From: Dysgonomonas sp. 521
Lineage (GTDB): Bacteria > Bacteroidota > Bacteroidia > Bacteroidales > Dysgonomonadaceae
Reading direction: 5' to 3'
DNA: 57,171 bases
NCBI RefSeq assembly: GCF_010501055.1
Contig: NZ_QVMO01000019.1
Location: 1-57,171 of the forward strand
The notes beneath the pieces are model-generated. The model ran no database searches, was not told the origin of the DNA, and saw nothing but the letters and a program-made list of their open reading frames with translations. The position numbers and the translations under genes are program-made. This document shows positions 45,787-54,857 of this stretch, piece after piece. Each line of letters begins with the position of its first letter. Position 1 is the first letter of the stretch.

Positions 45787-46972
45787 AAATATATGGTTCG
45801 TCTTATTATTGGCATTTAGTCCGGTTGTCTGTTCGCAAAACAATCCCGAACTGAATAAACTGATAGAGACGGCACTAGCCAATAATAAAGAATTAAGTTC
45901 TTATCAATTGCAGACGCAGGCTTCTAAGGCTAACATTAATACAGCTTTCGATTTTGACAAGACGACTGTTTATTACGGATATGACGAAAATAATGTAGCT
46001 CCCAACGACAAGGCATTAAGGGTATTTGGTATTGAGCAGACATTTTCATTCCCCACTGTGTATGGCGCTCAAAAGAAAGTATATAAATCGCAGTGGGAGC
46101 AGAATAAGGCTCTGTATGAGATACAGAGGAATAAACTGACTCTGGCTATATCCCTTGTGTATGAGCAGATTGTTTATACACAAAATAAAGAAGTCCTATA
46201 TACCCAACTGGATAGCCTTTATTCAGCTTTTTCGAAAGCAGGCAGCCGTAAGTTTGAGTTAGGCGAATCCAATTATCTGGAGAAGATCACGGCAGAAGCC
46301 AAATCAAAACAGATTCATACTACACTGGTTCAATTAAAAAGTCAGAAGCAAGCACTGTATGAACAATTGAAATCGTTGGTACAAAGTGAAGAAGACCTTC
46401 AGATATCTGACAATCAACTGAATCTGTTGTATCTCGACAATGTAAGTATGGGTAAGGAACTGCAAAGAAACTATATGGAGACTGTCAGCAATACCTATTC
46501 TTCCCGGTTGAAGCTGCAAAATCAAAGCTGGTTGCCCGACCTGAGTGTTGAATTATTTACCGGAACAAATAAAGGCTTGGGATACAGACAAAACGGTTTT
46601 CAGATAGGGATAGCTATCCCATTATTCTTTAGCGGGAATATATCGAAGAAAAAAACAGCAAAGTTGGAGCAACAAAGCTGGGAGGCTATGCGCAGTAACC
46701 GAGAGATACAGATGGAAAGTTTCTATATGCAAAAACAGGCCGAACTGAACCAGCATAAGGAAATGATTAAGTATTATACAGAGAATGGTCAAATACTCTC
46801 GAAAGAGATTATGAAGACCGCTGATATGAGTTACAGGAATGGAGAAATAGACTTTTTTCAATACATCCAGAGTATGGAGAACGCTATCAGCATAGAGTCC
46901 GATTATCTCGATAATGTCCTTTCTTACAATAAGTCCTATTTAGAGTTACACTATTTCAATTTTAACGAATAA
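45770..46972 (+). CDS. TolC-family outer-membrane efflux protein
   Basis: A 400-aa outer-membrane factor with a signal peptide ending near residue 22 (VVCSQ). Long coiled-coil-forming helices (for example NELIETALANNKELSSYQLQ-like start and KAELNQHKEM later) and two beta segments fit the TolC/CzcC fold. It forms the exit duct of the RND pump. Its start lies inside the end of the pump gene, and the adaptor gene begins 3 bp after its stop, so translation is tightly coupled. It is short for the family, as is usual for CzcC-type members in Bacteroidota. Confidence 0.9.
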   Translation: MKKIFKNIWFVLLLAFSPVVCSQNNPELNKLIETALANNKELSSYQLQTQASKANINTAFDFDKTTVYYGYDENNVAPNDKALRVFGIEQTFSFPTVYGAQKKVYKSQWEQNKALYEIQRNKLTLAISLVYEQIVYTQNKEVLYTQLDSLYSAFSKAGSRKFELGESNYLEKITAEAKSKQIHTTLVQLKSQKQALYEQLKSLVQSEEDLQISDNQLNLLYLDNVSMGKELQRNYMETVSNTYSSRLKLQNQSWLPDLSVELFTGTNKGLGYRQNGFQIGIAIPLFFSGNISKKKTAKLEQQSWEAMRSNREIQMESFYMQKQAELNQHKEMIKYYTENGQILSKEIMKTADMSYRNGEIDFFQYIQSMENAISIESDYLDNVLSYNKSYLELHYFNFNE

Positions 46973-46975
46973 GCG

Positions 46976-48115
46976 ATGAAGAAGTATTCCTATCATATAT
47001 TATTAGCAGCAATAGCAGTTCTGTTATTGAATTCCTGTGGAGGAGAAAGTAAACCTTCGGAAGAAAATAGCACAGAACAGGAAGATACATCTTTGGTAGA
47101 AGTTACCCAAGAGCAATTCAATTCTATGAAGATGGAAATAAGTACATTGCAGGAAAGGGAATTTGATAATACGATAAAAGCTTCGGGCAAAGTAGATGTA
47201 CCACCGAAGAACAGAGCCAAAGTGACCTCATTTGTTGCAGGTTATGTAAAGTCTGTATCTCTGCTGGTAGGAAATAAGGTAACTAAAGGGCAACCATTAC
47301 TAACCTTGGAGAGCCCTGAATACCTCGACCTGCAACAATCGTATCTCGAAATAGCCGGACAAATGGAATATCTGAAATCGGAATATGAAAGACAAAAGAC
47401 CCTGTTCGATGAAAAGATATCTTCCCAAAAGAAATACCTCGAAGCCGAAAGCGGTTATAAACGAGCAAAAGCTACTTACGAAAGCCTTCGCCAAAAGCTG
47501 AATATGCTTCGTATCAATCCTTCACAGGTAGAGCAGGGCAAATTCTCATCCTATATTACCGTTTATTCCCCTATATCGGGTGATATTACAGCTATCAATG
47601 CCAATGTAGGCATGGCTATTTCCCCTACCGATGTAATCATGGAAATTGTAGAAACACAGGCCATGCATCTGGAACTGGCTGTATTCGAAAAAGATATATT
47701 CAATCTGAAAAACGGACAGAAAATAAAATTTACCATTCCGCAGGTAGGCTCGGACGAGTTTGAAGCACAGGTTTCTCAGATAGGAAAATCAGTAGGAGGT
47801 AATGACCGCGTTATTAATGTTTATGCCTCTTTAGATACCAGTACCAAGCAAAAGCTATTGACTGGTATGTTTATAGAGGCACAGCTTGTAGCCAATTCAC
47901 GAAATGCACTAAGCGTCCCTATTGATGCCATAACTACAGAAGAAGGGAATAGCTTCCTGTTGGTTCTGGAATCGGAGAAAGATAATGTTTATACTTTCCG
48001 TAAGACTTTAGTCAAAACCGGCGAAAGGAACGGCGACTGGATTGAAATTATTCCTGACAATAAGCTTAATGCCGATATTAAAATTCTGACTAAAGGGGTA
48101 TATGATGTGATGTGA
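46976..48115 (+). CDS. RND efflux periplasmic adaptor (CusB/CzcB-like) lipoprotein
   Basis: A 379-aa membrane-fusion protein that links the inner-membrane pump with the outer-membrane duct. A lipoprotein signal places acylated Cys21 in LLLNSCGG. The chain then has a beta-barrel/lipoyl half (KASGKVDVPPKNRAKVTSFVAGYVKSV), a helical hairpin (~125-175, rich in E, Q and K), the second lipoyl half (ITVYSPISGDITAINANVGMAISP) and a C-terminal beta domain. The N-terminus lacks an obvious metal-binding methionine or histidine cluster. It is the last gene of the operon. No clear terminator was found after it. Confidence 0.92.
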   Translation: MKKYSYHILLAAIAVLLLNSCGGESKPSEENSTEQEDTSLVEVTQEQFNSMKMEISTLQEREFDNTIKASGKVDVPPKNRAKVTSFVAGYVKSVSLLVGNKVTKGQPLLTLESPEYLDLQQSYLEIAGQMEYLKSEYERQKTLFDEKISSQKKYLEAESGYKRAKATYESLRQKLNMLRINPSQVEQGKFSSYITVYSPISGDITAINANVGMAISPTDVIMEIVETQAMHLELAVFEKDIFNLKNGQKIKFTIPQVGSDEFEAQVSQIGKSVGGNDRVINVYASLDTSTKQKLLTGMFIEAQLVANSRNALSVPIDAITTEEGNSFLLVLESEKDNVYTFRKTLVKTGERNGDWIEIIPDNKLNADIKILTKGVYDVM

Positions 48116-48141
48116 AATTACATCTGGATTAGAGTTTATAT

Positions 48142-48262
48142 GCGAATCAAGGGTTGAATTATCAATCACATGAGCGAAGCGTTTGTTTTTTTACCCGAAA
48201 GGCTTAACCTTCATAGCCACAGGCAACGCTTCGCCCGCCTACAATTATGAAAATATTGCCTT
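48142..48262 (+). repeat. GAATCAAGG-type repeat, copy at 48.1 kb
   Basis: Direct repeat of 39872-39990, nearly identical over the first 70 bp. The second half differs but keeps the pattern of a hairpin and a TTATGAAA end, followed by TTGCCTTTCAGGCAA. Confidence 0.75.
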
Positions 48263-48365
48263 TCAGGCAATCTCTTTATTTTCAATAATTTCTTTGTTAA
48301 GTATTATTTTTGTCATGTGCTAAACAAAAGCTTATAAAACCAAAATTAATTTTGGTTTTATAAGA

Positions 48366-48558
48366 GTCTGTTTCAATTTTATAGCAAATCTTTTTTATAG
48401 CTATTTTTAGATGGATTTTATCATTTTTGCTAGCCGGTTTAGCGGGCTAAACCAAGAGTAAAAAGGGGGAAATACGCTAAAAAGAGCATAAAAAAATTGC
48501 TAAGAACTATTGACCTGAACCTGTAATAAAAATTTTCGCTAAAATTGAAACAGGCTCT
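48366..48558. mobile_element. Inverted-repeat element with AGAGYCTGTTTCAATTTTA ends
   Basis: The left end TAAGAGTCTGTTTCAATTTTA and the right end TAAAATTGAAACAGGCTCTTA are inverted copies. The flanks continue the symmetry (CAAAAGCTTA at 48324, TTAGCTTTTG on the right). A central GCTAGCCGGTTTAGCGGGCT hairpin lies inside. It is related to 42153-42338 by its ends and has no coding capacity. Confidence 0.75.
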
Positions 48559-48959
48559 TAGCTTTTGTACTCTATTTTGTCATATAATACGCAAATTCAG
48601 TATATTTCAGTATTAATTATTTATGAAATTGTTTTTCATCAGCATATTTCAGTATTCCCAACTTGCGGAGTTTTTGAAAAATCAGCATTATTAAGCATTA
48701 AATTGTTCATTTTTTTTGCAAATAATACATTTCCATTAACATATTTTTGTATCCGAATGATGACATGATAGGGACCCAGACAAAATGCCCTCCCTAAAAA
48801 ATACCTTCCCAACAATTTAAAAATACGCTAATTCTTGTCGGTATATGTAATTTAAATCAAGTTCTAAAAGAAGACCTTGAATATAAATAACGATTTCGAT
48901 AAGAGTTGCTACTCTTTTATAATATATGATAAATTTCATTTGATACAATAAAAATAGAT

Positions 48960-49556
48960 ATGACAATGAAACATGTAATAAACAGACTAATAGTATTTAT
49001 TTCTGCCATCCTGCTTGTATGCCCGTTGTATTCGCAAAAATTGGCAGTGAAAACCAACTTGTTTTCAGATGTGACCACTACCATCAATCTGGGAATAGAA
49101 GCCAGTGTAAATGACAGAATGACCGTGGATGTTTCGGGGAATTATAATCCATGGACTTTCTCGGAGAATAAGAAACTGAAACACTGGATTGTACAGCCTG
49201 AATTCCGTTACTGGCTCCACAAGGGATTTAAGGGTCATTTTCTGGGAGCGCATCTTCATGGAGGCGAATACAATGTAGGTAACATAGACACATCCCTGAA
49301 GATTCTGGGTACAGACCTTTCCATATTCAAGGACAACCGGTACGAAGGAGGACTTCTGGGAGGTGGTTTTACCTACGGTTATGCATGGCCGCTAAGCAAC
49401 CGTTGGAGTATAGAGGCTGCCTTAGGGCTGGGATACGCGTACATAAGTTACAACAGGTATGACTGTGCCGAATGCGGGGAACAGCTGGGGCGTGGAAACT
49501 ATGACTACCTGGGAGTAACCAAGCTGTCGCTTAGCATAGTATATATAATTAAATAG
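48960..49556 (+). CDS. DUF3575 outer-membrane protein, fimbrial cluster
   Basis: A 198-aa exported protein of the DUF3575 family. A signal peptide (LLVCPLYSQ) is followed by alternating hydrophobic strands such as LAVKTNLFSDVTTTINLGIEAS and FRYWLHKGFKGHFLGAHLHGG. It ends with a strand in a terminal hydrophobic residue (LSLSIVYIIK), which suits a small outer-membrane beta-barrel. Two cysteines (CAECGE, near residue 172) are unusual for the fold. Such genes often precede Mfa/FimA-type fimbrial genes; the 65-bp spacing here suggests one operon. A possible role is in fimbrial assembly at the outer membrane, but this has not been established for the family. Confidence 0.83.
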   Translation: MTMKHVINRLIVFISAILLVCPLYSQKLAVKTNLFSDVTTTINLGIEASVNDRMTVDVSGNYNPWTFSENKKLKHWIVQPEFRYWLHKGFKGHFLGAHLHGGEYNVGNIDTSLKILGTDLSIFKDNRYEGGLLGGGFTYGYAWPLSNRWSIEAALGLGYAYISYNRYDCAECGEQLGRGNYDYLGVTKLSLSIVYIIK

Positions 49557-49621
49557 ATATAAGCTGAATCAGAGGATTCAAACAAATAAATTATTTTATT
49601 TTTTAACTAACATTTATAATT

Positions 49622-50689
49622 ATGAAAGTAATTAAATTATTGTTTATCGTATTAGTGAGTTTAAGCTTTTTTGCCTGTAACAACGATGATGAAGTTGCCG
49701 GAGGAGGCAAAGAAGGCCAGAAAACAAAAGTAGAAATTAGCATCTCCACAGGTGCGAAAACTAAGACCGTAGGCTCTGCGGTCGAGCTAGAGGAGTCCAC
49801 AATCAATACTGTTACCGTTCTCGCTTTCGATGCTGACGGCAATCTTGAAGATGCGGCACATGACGCTGCACTTAATGATGAGGATAAGATCTTATTGGAT
49901 GATATTAAAGTAGGTGGTGAAAAAACCTTTTTAGTAGTAGCCAATTCTCCTGCCAACACTTTTGCCGGTATCACATCTAAGAGTGTGGCAATGGCAAAAA
50001 TGATGACCTTAGCTGCCACCCAAACTTCAAGTACCCTGATTATGACAGGCTCTAACTCTAAAACATTGGTACAGGCGACAAATGAAAATCCTAATGAGAT
50101 TACAGTTACAGTAAAGCGCCTGGCTGCACGTATTGATTTAAATCCTGTTACTGTCAGTTTAGACCCGATTACATTACCTGATGCAACTCTTGATATCCAA
50201 CGGATTTATATCAGGAATGTAGCTACGAAGTATAGCTTCAATCCTATTAGTACTGTTGCCAGCAGAGGTCTTGTAAATACTGCTCTGATACCCGGAGAAG
50301 CAACTACGTGGATAGATACTTATAATGGTGATGGGCATTATTTCTACGTAGGGCCTAATCCTGTGACAGGAGATATTACTGAGAATGCAAACTGGAATGA
50401 TGCTACACGCCTTGTCATCGAAGCAGAGTTCACTGAAGGCGATGAGGAGCCTAAAACAGTATATTACCCGATAGCGATAAACCGCATAATTACAGATATG
50501 TCAAATGTTACGGGTGAAGTAGATGCTGCAGAAAAAGGTACCGGAGTACACTCCAATACAGTCTATAAGCTAGATGTGACCATTACAGAAAAAGGTTCGG
50601 ATGACGGTGGAGATATTTTCCCGGCTCCATGCTTGGTGCAAGTACAAGTTGCTGAATGGAAATATGTAAATCAGGTTGTGGAATTCTGA
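49622..50689 (+). CDS. Major fimbrial subunit (FimA/Mfa1-type fimbrillin)
   Basis: A 355-aa lipoprotein precursor (FFACNND, acylated Cys19) of the Bacteroidetes type V fimbrillin group. Family features include TVLAFDADGNLE, FLVVANSP and the conserved VKRLAARIDLN near residue 163, with a C-terminal strand VQVQVAEWKYVNQVVEF. In this group an arginine-specific protease cleaves after the N-terminal region and the strand exchange polymerises subunits on the cell surface; R165 or R169 may be the cleavage area. It lies upstream of the Mfa2-like anchor gene and would be the shaft. A strong hairpin follows its stop codon. Confidence 0.87.
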   Translation: MKVIKLLFIVLVSLSFFACNNDDEVAGGGKEGQKTKVEISISTGAKTKTVGSAVELEESTINTVTVLAFDADGNLEDAAHDAALNDEDKILLDDIKVGGEKTFLVVANSPANTFAGITSKSVAMAKMMTLAATQTSSTLIMTGSNSKTLVQATNENPNEITVTVKRLAARIDLNPVTVSLDPITLPDATLDIQRIYIRNVATKYSFNPISTVASRGLVNTALIPGEATTWIDTYNGDGHYFYVGPNPVTGDITENANWNDATRLVIEAEFTEGDEEPKTVYYPIAINRIITDMSNVTGEVDAAEKGTGVHSNTVYKLDVTITEKGSDDGGDIFPAPCLVQVQVAEWKYVNQVVEF

Positions 50690-50710
50690 TTTGGATTTTG
50701 ATTTCTATTA

Positions 50711-50740
50711 TATCCGGACAGGAAACTGTCCGGATAGTTT
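50711..50740 (+). terminator. GNRA-loop hairpin between fimbrillin and anchor genes
   Basis: TATCCGGACAG and CTGTCCGGATA form a perfect 11-bp stem closed by a GAAA loop, followed by GTTTTCC. It lies between the major subunit and the anchor genes. It could be a partial terminator or an mRNA-stabilising 3' end, so that more shaft than anchor protein is made. Confidence 0.7.
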
Positions 50741-50771
50741 TCCTCGATGTAAAACAGAAACAATAAATACA

Positions 50772-51692
50772 ATGAACACATTATTCATAAAGAAGTGGGT
50801 AATCTGCCTGCCGTCTATACTATTCCTCATTACAGGGTGTGTTAAAGATGATAATTCAGATTGCCGTAAATCGTGCCAAATGGTTATTCAGGTATTAGAT
50901 GGATACAATAATGATATTACAGAAACAGATGTTGTGGACGATGTAGTTCTGTATTTATTTGGCAGTGAGAGTAAATATATGGATAGTATACCTATCCCGA
51001 CACAATCTGTAAGATCTCGTACCCCTATTACAATAAATTATCCGGAGCATAGCCATATTACGGCTGTGGTGTGGTGTAATACCGAAGGAGACAATACAAT
51101 TGTAGATGATGTTAAAGAAGGGGATAGTTTGACTACTCCTTTGGATATTAACCTGAATATGGAAGGAACCAGCGGACAAAATGAAATATACAGCAGTCCC
51201 GAAGACCTGTTTCATGGCTACAAAAGGATTGATATGGAAGATGGAGGAGGAAGTTTTACTACAGAATTAAAGGTAAAACGCAAGATCTCCAGCATTATCG
51301 TTATCGCCAAGCATCTCAAAGACTGGGCCGGAGGCGGCAGCGACGACGAATATTATATACTAGTGCATGGTACAAGGAAAATCTATTCACTGGTGGATGG
51401 CAAGTTAGGCGAAGACGATGCTATACATCGCCCCGATGTCTCGTTTGACGACAATGACTATTTAGTATCCTCTTTGTTTAATACGTTCCCTTCGGGGCCA
51501 GACCAGCGGGTAGAGGTTGAGATATTTAAGGGAGATAACCGTATATACCGCGCCTCTTTAGACCAGAACGGAAATCCTTTCGTAGCAGAAGAAGGGCGTA
51601 CCCTACAGGTAGAAATCGATTTCAGCGGTTCTATATCTGTCAACGTATCGGTTAATCCATGGCATGTAATTAACCAATATTCTGAATTATAA
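50772..51692 (+). CDS. Fimbrial anchor subunit (Mfa2/FimB-like)
   Basis: A 306-aa lipoprotein (LFLITGC, acylated Cys20) resembling the Mfa2/FimB anchor proteins of Porphyromonas-type fimbriae. Such proteins cap the base of the shaft, hold it on the outer membrane and limit its length. The family pattern includes CRKSCQMVIQVLDGYNN and the late YRASLDQNGNPFVAEEGRTLQVEIDFSG. The frame extends upstream to 50676, overlapping the fimbrillin gene, but the ATG at 50772 begins the signal peptide. It lies 15 bp before the tip-like gene. Confidence 0.87.
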   Translation: MNTLFIKKWVICLPSILFLITGCVKDDNSDCRKSCQMVIQVLDGYNNDITETDVVDDVVLYLFGSESKYMDSIPIPTQSVRSRTPITINYPEHSHITAVVWCNTEGDNTIVDDVKEGDSLTTPLDINLNMEGTSGQNEIYSSPEDLFHGYKRIDMEDGGGSFTTELKVKRKISSIIVIAKHLKDWAGGGSDDEYYILVHGTRKIYSLVDGKLGEDDAIHRPDVSFDDNDYLVSSLFNTFPSGPDQRVEVEIFKGDNRIYRASLDQNGNPFVAEEGRTLQVEIDFSGSISVNVSVNPWHVINQYSEL

Positions 51693-51706
51693 TTGTTATA
51701 CCAGTA

Positions 51707-53827
51707 ATGAATAAGGCTATGAAGATGTTCAAAAGATTAATGATACTTCTATTATCCTCATGGATATTTTTATCTTGTGCAAACGATGAATATACTGATA
51801 ACGGAGGAATAGGAGACGGTACAGCCAGAGTGCGTATTTCTTTTTCGATAAAGAGTCCTGAAAAGATTAAACTGCCCAAAAGTACCAGCCCCGGTGTAGA
51901 TCAGGAAAACCTTGTGGGAAGTTTTCAGGTCTTCCTGTTCGACAAAAATAATGAAATAGTGAAATATGGAAAAAGCTTAGACGGTTCAGATTTAAGCCTT
52001 GATCCATTTTCAGGCGAATACAAAATATGCCTGATAACGAACTATGGTACAGATCTATCGGCCGTGAAAAATTATGCTCAACTGCAGGAGCTGTCGCTTG
52101 CTGCAAGTTATATTCCACAGGCAGGAACTACAGAAGGAGACTTGGCTTCGGGTAAAATGATTATGTATGGAGAAGACGACATAACATTAGAACCGAGGAC
52201 GGAGGAAAATCCCAACCTGGTGGAAGTGGAAGTGGAGCGTATATTTGCCAAACTGAAATTTAAGATATATAATGAACTGGATAAACAGAATGAAGATTAC
52301 AAGATAGAAAAAGTAACTTTGCATAACGGTTTAAAAAACTCCTGGTTGCTTCCTCATGACACGGATAAAGCAAAGGAAATCGATGAAGACCCTATTATAT
52401 TATACAATAACCCTACCGGAGTATCACCGACAGAAAGTACCCCTTTGACCATGCTCAGGCCGATAGAATATATATTTGAGAACAGGGCAGGAACGGTTGC
52501 CACTGGAGGAACCGAGCAGAAAAATAAAGGTGAAAAAGCTGAAGGACTTACAGCTCCGGCATATATAGAAATCACAGGGAAATACCAAAAAGAAAATGGA
52601 GTTTCTATATCCGTTACCCAAAAAGTTTATTTAGGACAAAACAACCATAGTGACTTTAATGTAAACAGGAATGAGTACCACGACTACGATATAAAAATAA
52701 AAAGCGAAGGCGAAAATGATACCCGTGTGACAATAAAGTCGCTTTCGGAAATGAATTTTATATCGTCAAGTGTGCCTCAGGATGCGCATTACCTGATATA
52801 CCCAATCAAAATAGAATCTAAAAACGCAGCTAATGGCTGGACTGTGGCCTCCAATCAGCAATGGGTAACCCTAAGGACTGACCTTACAGACCTGCAACAG
52901 CAGGGATATTGGATTGAAGAAGACAAAGGCAGTTCCTCTATTACTGGAAGCAATGGGGATGATATAACCATCTATGCCATTCTGGAAGAGAACGCGGCGG
53001 TAAATGCCAGAGAACGTCAGTCATTATTGACATTATATGAGACAGGAACAGACCAAAGCGCTGGAAATACCTTTACAATCAAACAATTACCAGTAAACTG
53101 GACGGGGGATCTGGGAAATGAACGGATTGAAGATTATACTTTTGGCGAAGGAAACGGCTATCCGTGGGGATTTAACTGGACACGGAAAGTCACTTATCAA
53201 TCCAAAGAGGAAAGTATTCTTATTCCTTGGACTCGTGGATGGTATAAGTTTGTAATATTTTTTTACCAACTCTTTGGAGATAAATCAATTTCTACCAAAG
53301 AATGGGATGAAAAAGCAAGTTTCCTTACAAGATGGTATTATTTGGATATTACAATAGATTATAGTTCAATAAATAATCTTAGTAACAATGCCGATGATAA
53401 TAATGATGGTTTTACTAATACATGGAACTTATACTCAGGTGGGGCGGGGATGAACTCTACAAATTTTGAAAACTACTTAAAAAGCAGGCTTGAGTTGATA
53501 GATGAAAATAAACAGGAAAATGTAGAATATTACGCCGCTAAAATGTGTTTACAAAAGAATAAATTCAGTAGAGAAGAGCATACTGATCCTGAATTAGGAG
53601 AGAAATATTATATCCCTGTTATCAAGCAAGATGATGTGAAATGGTTCTTACCTGCCAGATACCAGATTGATGATATCAGTGAAAGTGGCACTTACAAGCT
53701 GGAGGGTACATACTGGACTTCCACGGCTATAAGTCCTGATAAGGCATATAAGTATACAGTAGGAGGCGATGCTTCTGCGGCATCACGAAATGACATTTAT
53801 AAAGTACGAGCCGTACGCAAAAGATAG
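51707..53827 (+). CDS. Fimbrial tip-like lipoprotein (DUF4906-like)
   Basis: A 706-aa lipoprotein (WIFLSCAND, acylated Cys24). The first half resembles fimbrillins of the Mfa group (VGSFQVFLFDKNNEIVKYG, VEVERIFAKLKFKIYN). Near 370-460 an Ig-like stretch with NGWTVASNQQWVTL looks like a BACON-type domain. The C-terminal ~130 residues end in WFLPARYQ...GTYWTST...YKVRAVRKR, a pattern of lectin-like tip modules in Bacteroidetes fimbriae. Last in the operon, it is probably an accessory or tip adhesin. The DUF4906 assignment is by resemblance. The start could be either of two nearby ATGs downstream. Confidence 0.78.
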   Translation: MNKAMKMFKRLMILLLSSWIFLSCANDEYTDNGGIGDGTARVRISFSIKSPEKIKLPKSTSPGVDQENLVGSFQVFLFDKNNEIVKYGKSLDGSDLSLDPFSGEYKICLITNYGTDLSAVKNYAQLQELSLAASYIPQAGTTEGDLASGKMIMYGEDDITLEPRTEENPNLVEVEVERIFAKLKFKIYNELDKQNEDYKIEKVTLHNGLKNSWLLPHDTDKAKEIDEDPIILYNNPTGVSPTESTPLTMLRPIEYIFENRAGTVATGGTEQKNKGEKAEGLTAPAYIEITGKYQKENGVSISVTQKVYLGQNNHSDFNVNRNEYHDYDIKIKSEGENDTRVTIKSLSEMNFISSSVPQDAHYLIYPIKIESKNAANGWTVASNQQWVTLRTDLTDLQQQGYWIEEDKGSSSITGSNGDDITIYAILEENAAVNARERQSLLTLYETGTDQSAGNTFTIKQLPVNWTGDLGNERIEDYTFGEGNGYPWGFNWTRKVTYQSKEESILIPWTRGWYKFVIFFYQLFGDKSISTKEWDEKASFLTRWYYLDITIDYSSINNLSNNADDNNDGFTNTWNLYSGGAGMNSTNFENYLKSRLELIDENKQENVEYYAAKMCLQKNKFSREEHTDPELGEKYYIPVIKQDDVKWFLPARYQIDDISESGTYKLEGTYWTSTAISPDKAYKYTVGGDASAASRNDIYKVRAVRKR

Positions 53828-53850
53828 ATAGACATTTTGTTCACGAAGAT

Positions 53851-53888
53851 AAAAAGGCAGGGTGAGGTTTTCTTCACTCTGCCTTTTG
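53851..53888. terminator. Bidirectional terminator between fimbrial operon and luxR-type gene
   Basis: AAAAGGCAGGGTGA and TCACTCTGCCTTTT pair around a short loop (one mismatch), with A-rich and T-rich flanks on both sides. It serves the convergent tip gene and the regulator; the right arm overlaps the 3' end of the regulator gene. Confidence 0.85.
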
Positions 53889-54857
53889 CGATTCTGTATA
53901 ATAGAGCGTTCTCAGGTATTGTTGCAAATTCTCATTTTTTTCAAGGCCTAGCTTTGCCCTTATGCGGCTACGGGTAGAAGTGACTGTGGATGGGCTGATA
54001 TGACGTATCTCGCAGATTTCGCGTACTGTTTTCCCTTGAATAATATAGCAGCAGATTTCCATTTCGGAGCTGGTCATGTCAGTGTTTCGTTTTCTCAAAA
54101 TATCTATCATCTCCTCATTTGTATATATAAGATTCTTAGCCTGATCTATAATAGTGTCGCGCATCCGTTTTCCCAGATTATGCAATAGTTCTTCAGTTTT
54201 CTCCGGAGTGATTTTACTGTTTTTTATTAGCCGCCATTGTTCCGGTTCCAATTCGAAAAATTGCCGTAACTGTTCCTGCTCATTATTTATCTGTATGGTT
54301 TTCATCTCTTCCGAATAAGACTTGTTTAAGAACCATATTATTAATGCGATTCCCAGCATAATAATGACTAATTGGGGCATATGCCGGTACATTTGCAGAT
54401 CGTTAAGAAACAGGCAGGCTGTGGTATATGCTCCTATAGTGCCAAGCGATATAACGAAAGGAGCAAATTGCGTATTGGGCACTCCGCTAATTATCAGAGG
54501 AATAATACATGTTGCCGCATGTAGTATAATAATTCTGCCCGAATACGGCCCGGGGTATATTCCTTCATAAATAATCGTGCAATATTGATTGATACTTAGT
54601 ATAAAAATACAGAGGAGTAACCCGTTGTAGGAGCTGACCTTCTTCATTAGGTTTAATGTTGTGGCTGCTCCTATCATCATCACACTGATTATATCAATTG
54701 TTAATAAGATATACTTTTGGCTTATCAGATGAAAGTATACTTCTGATAAGATACCAACAGAAAAAAATATAGAACAGCATTTCAGTGCGAGAGTAACGTA
54801 ATCCTTTGTCTTTTTAATTTTATTTCCTGAGCGTTTAAATTCTATAAGGGCATTCAT
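53874..54857 (-). CDS. Membrane-bound LuxR-type regulator
   Basis: A 327-aa protein with about six hydrophobic segments in the N-terminal two-thirds (for example ILLTIDIISVMMIGAATTLN and LVIIMLGIALIIWFLN). A C-terminal LuxR/GerE helix-turn-helix follows (MTSSEMEICCYIIQGKTVREICEIRHISPSTVTSTRSRIRAKLG). No receiver domain is seen, so the membrane part probably senses the signal directly. The gene is convergent with the fimbrial operon and separated by 46 bp. A role in controlling fimbriae is a guess from position only. Confidence 0.85.
   Translation of the reverse strand: MNALIEFKRSGNKIKKTKDYVTLALKCCSIFFSVGILSEVYFHLISQKYILLTIDIISVMMIGAATTLNLMKKVSSYNGLLLCIFILSINQYCTIIYEGIYPGPYSGRIIILHAATCIIPLIISGVPNTQFAPFVISLGTIGAYTTACLFLNDLQMYRHMPQLVIIMLGIALIIWFLNKSYSEEMKTIQINNEQEQLRQFFELEPEQWRLIKNSKITPEKTEELLHNLGKRMRDTIIDQAKNLIYTNEEMIDILRKRNTDMTSSEMEICCYIIQGKTVREICEIRHISPSTVTSTRSRIRAKLGLEKNENLQQYLRTLYYTESQKAE

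Larger units (their letters stand above)
48116..48959. other. Repeat-rich intergenic region upstream of fimbrial genes
   Basis: About 840 bp. It includes a GAATCAAGG-type repeat (48142-48262), a lone GTCATGTGC terminus (48307-48320), an A/T palindrome AAAACCAAAATTAATTTTGG near 48337, and an inverted-repeat element (48366-48558). The frame at 48565-48768 has no protein-like features. The fimbrial promoter should lie in the last 150 bp, but no full consensus was found. Confidence 0.6.

Noticed and set aside
48565..48768. 67-aa open frame upstream of the fimbrial genes
   Set aside because: No protein-like features; it is rich in I, F and S codons from AT-rich intergenic DNA.
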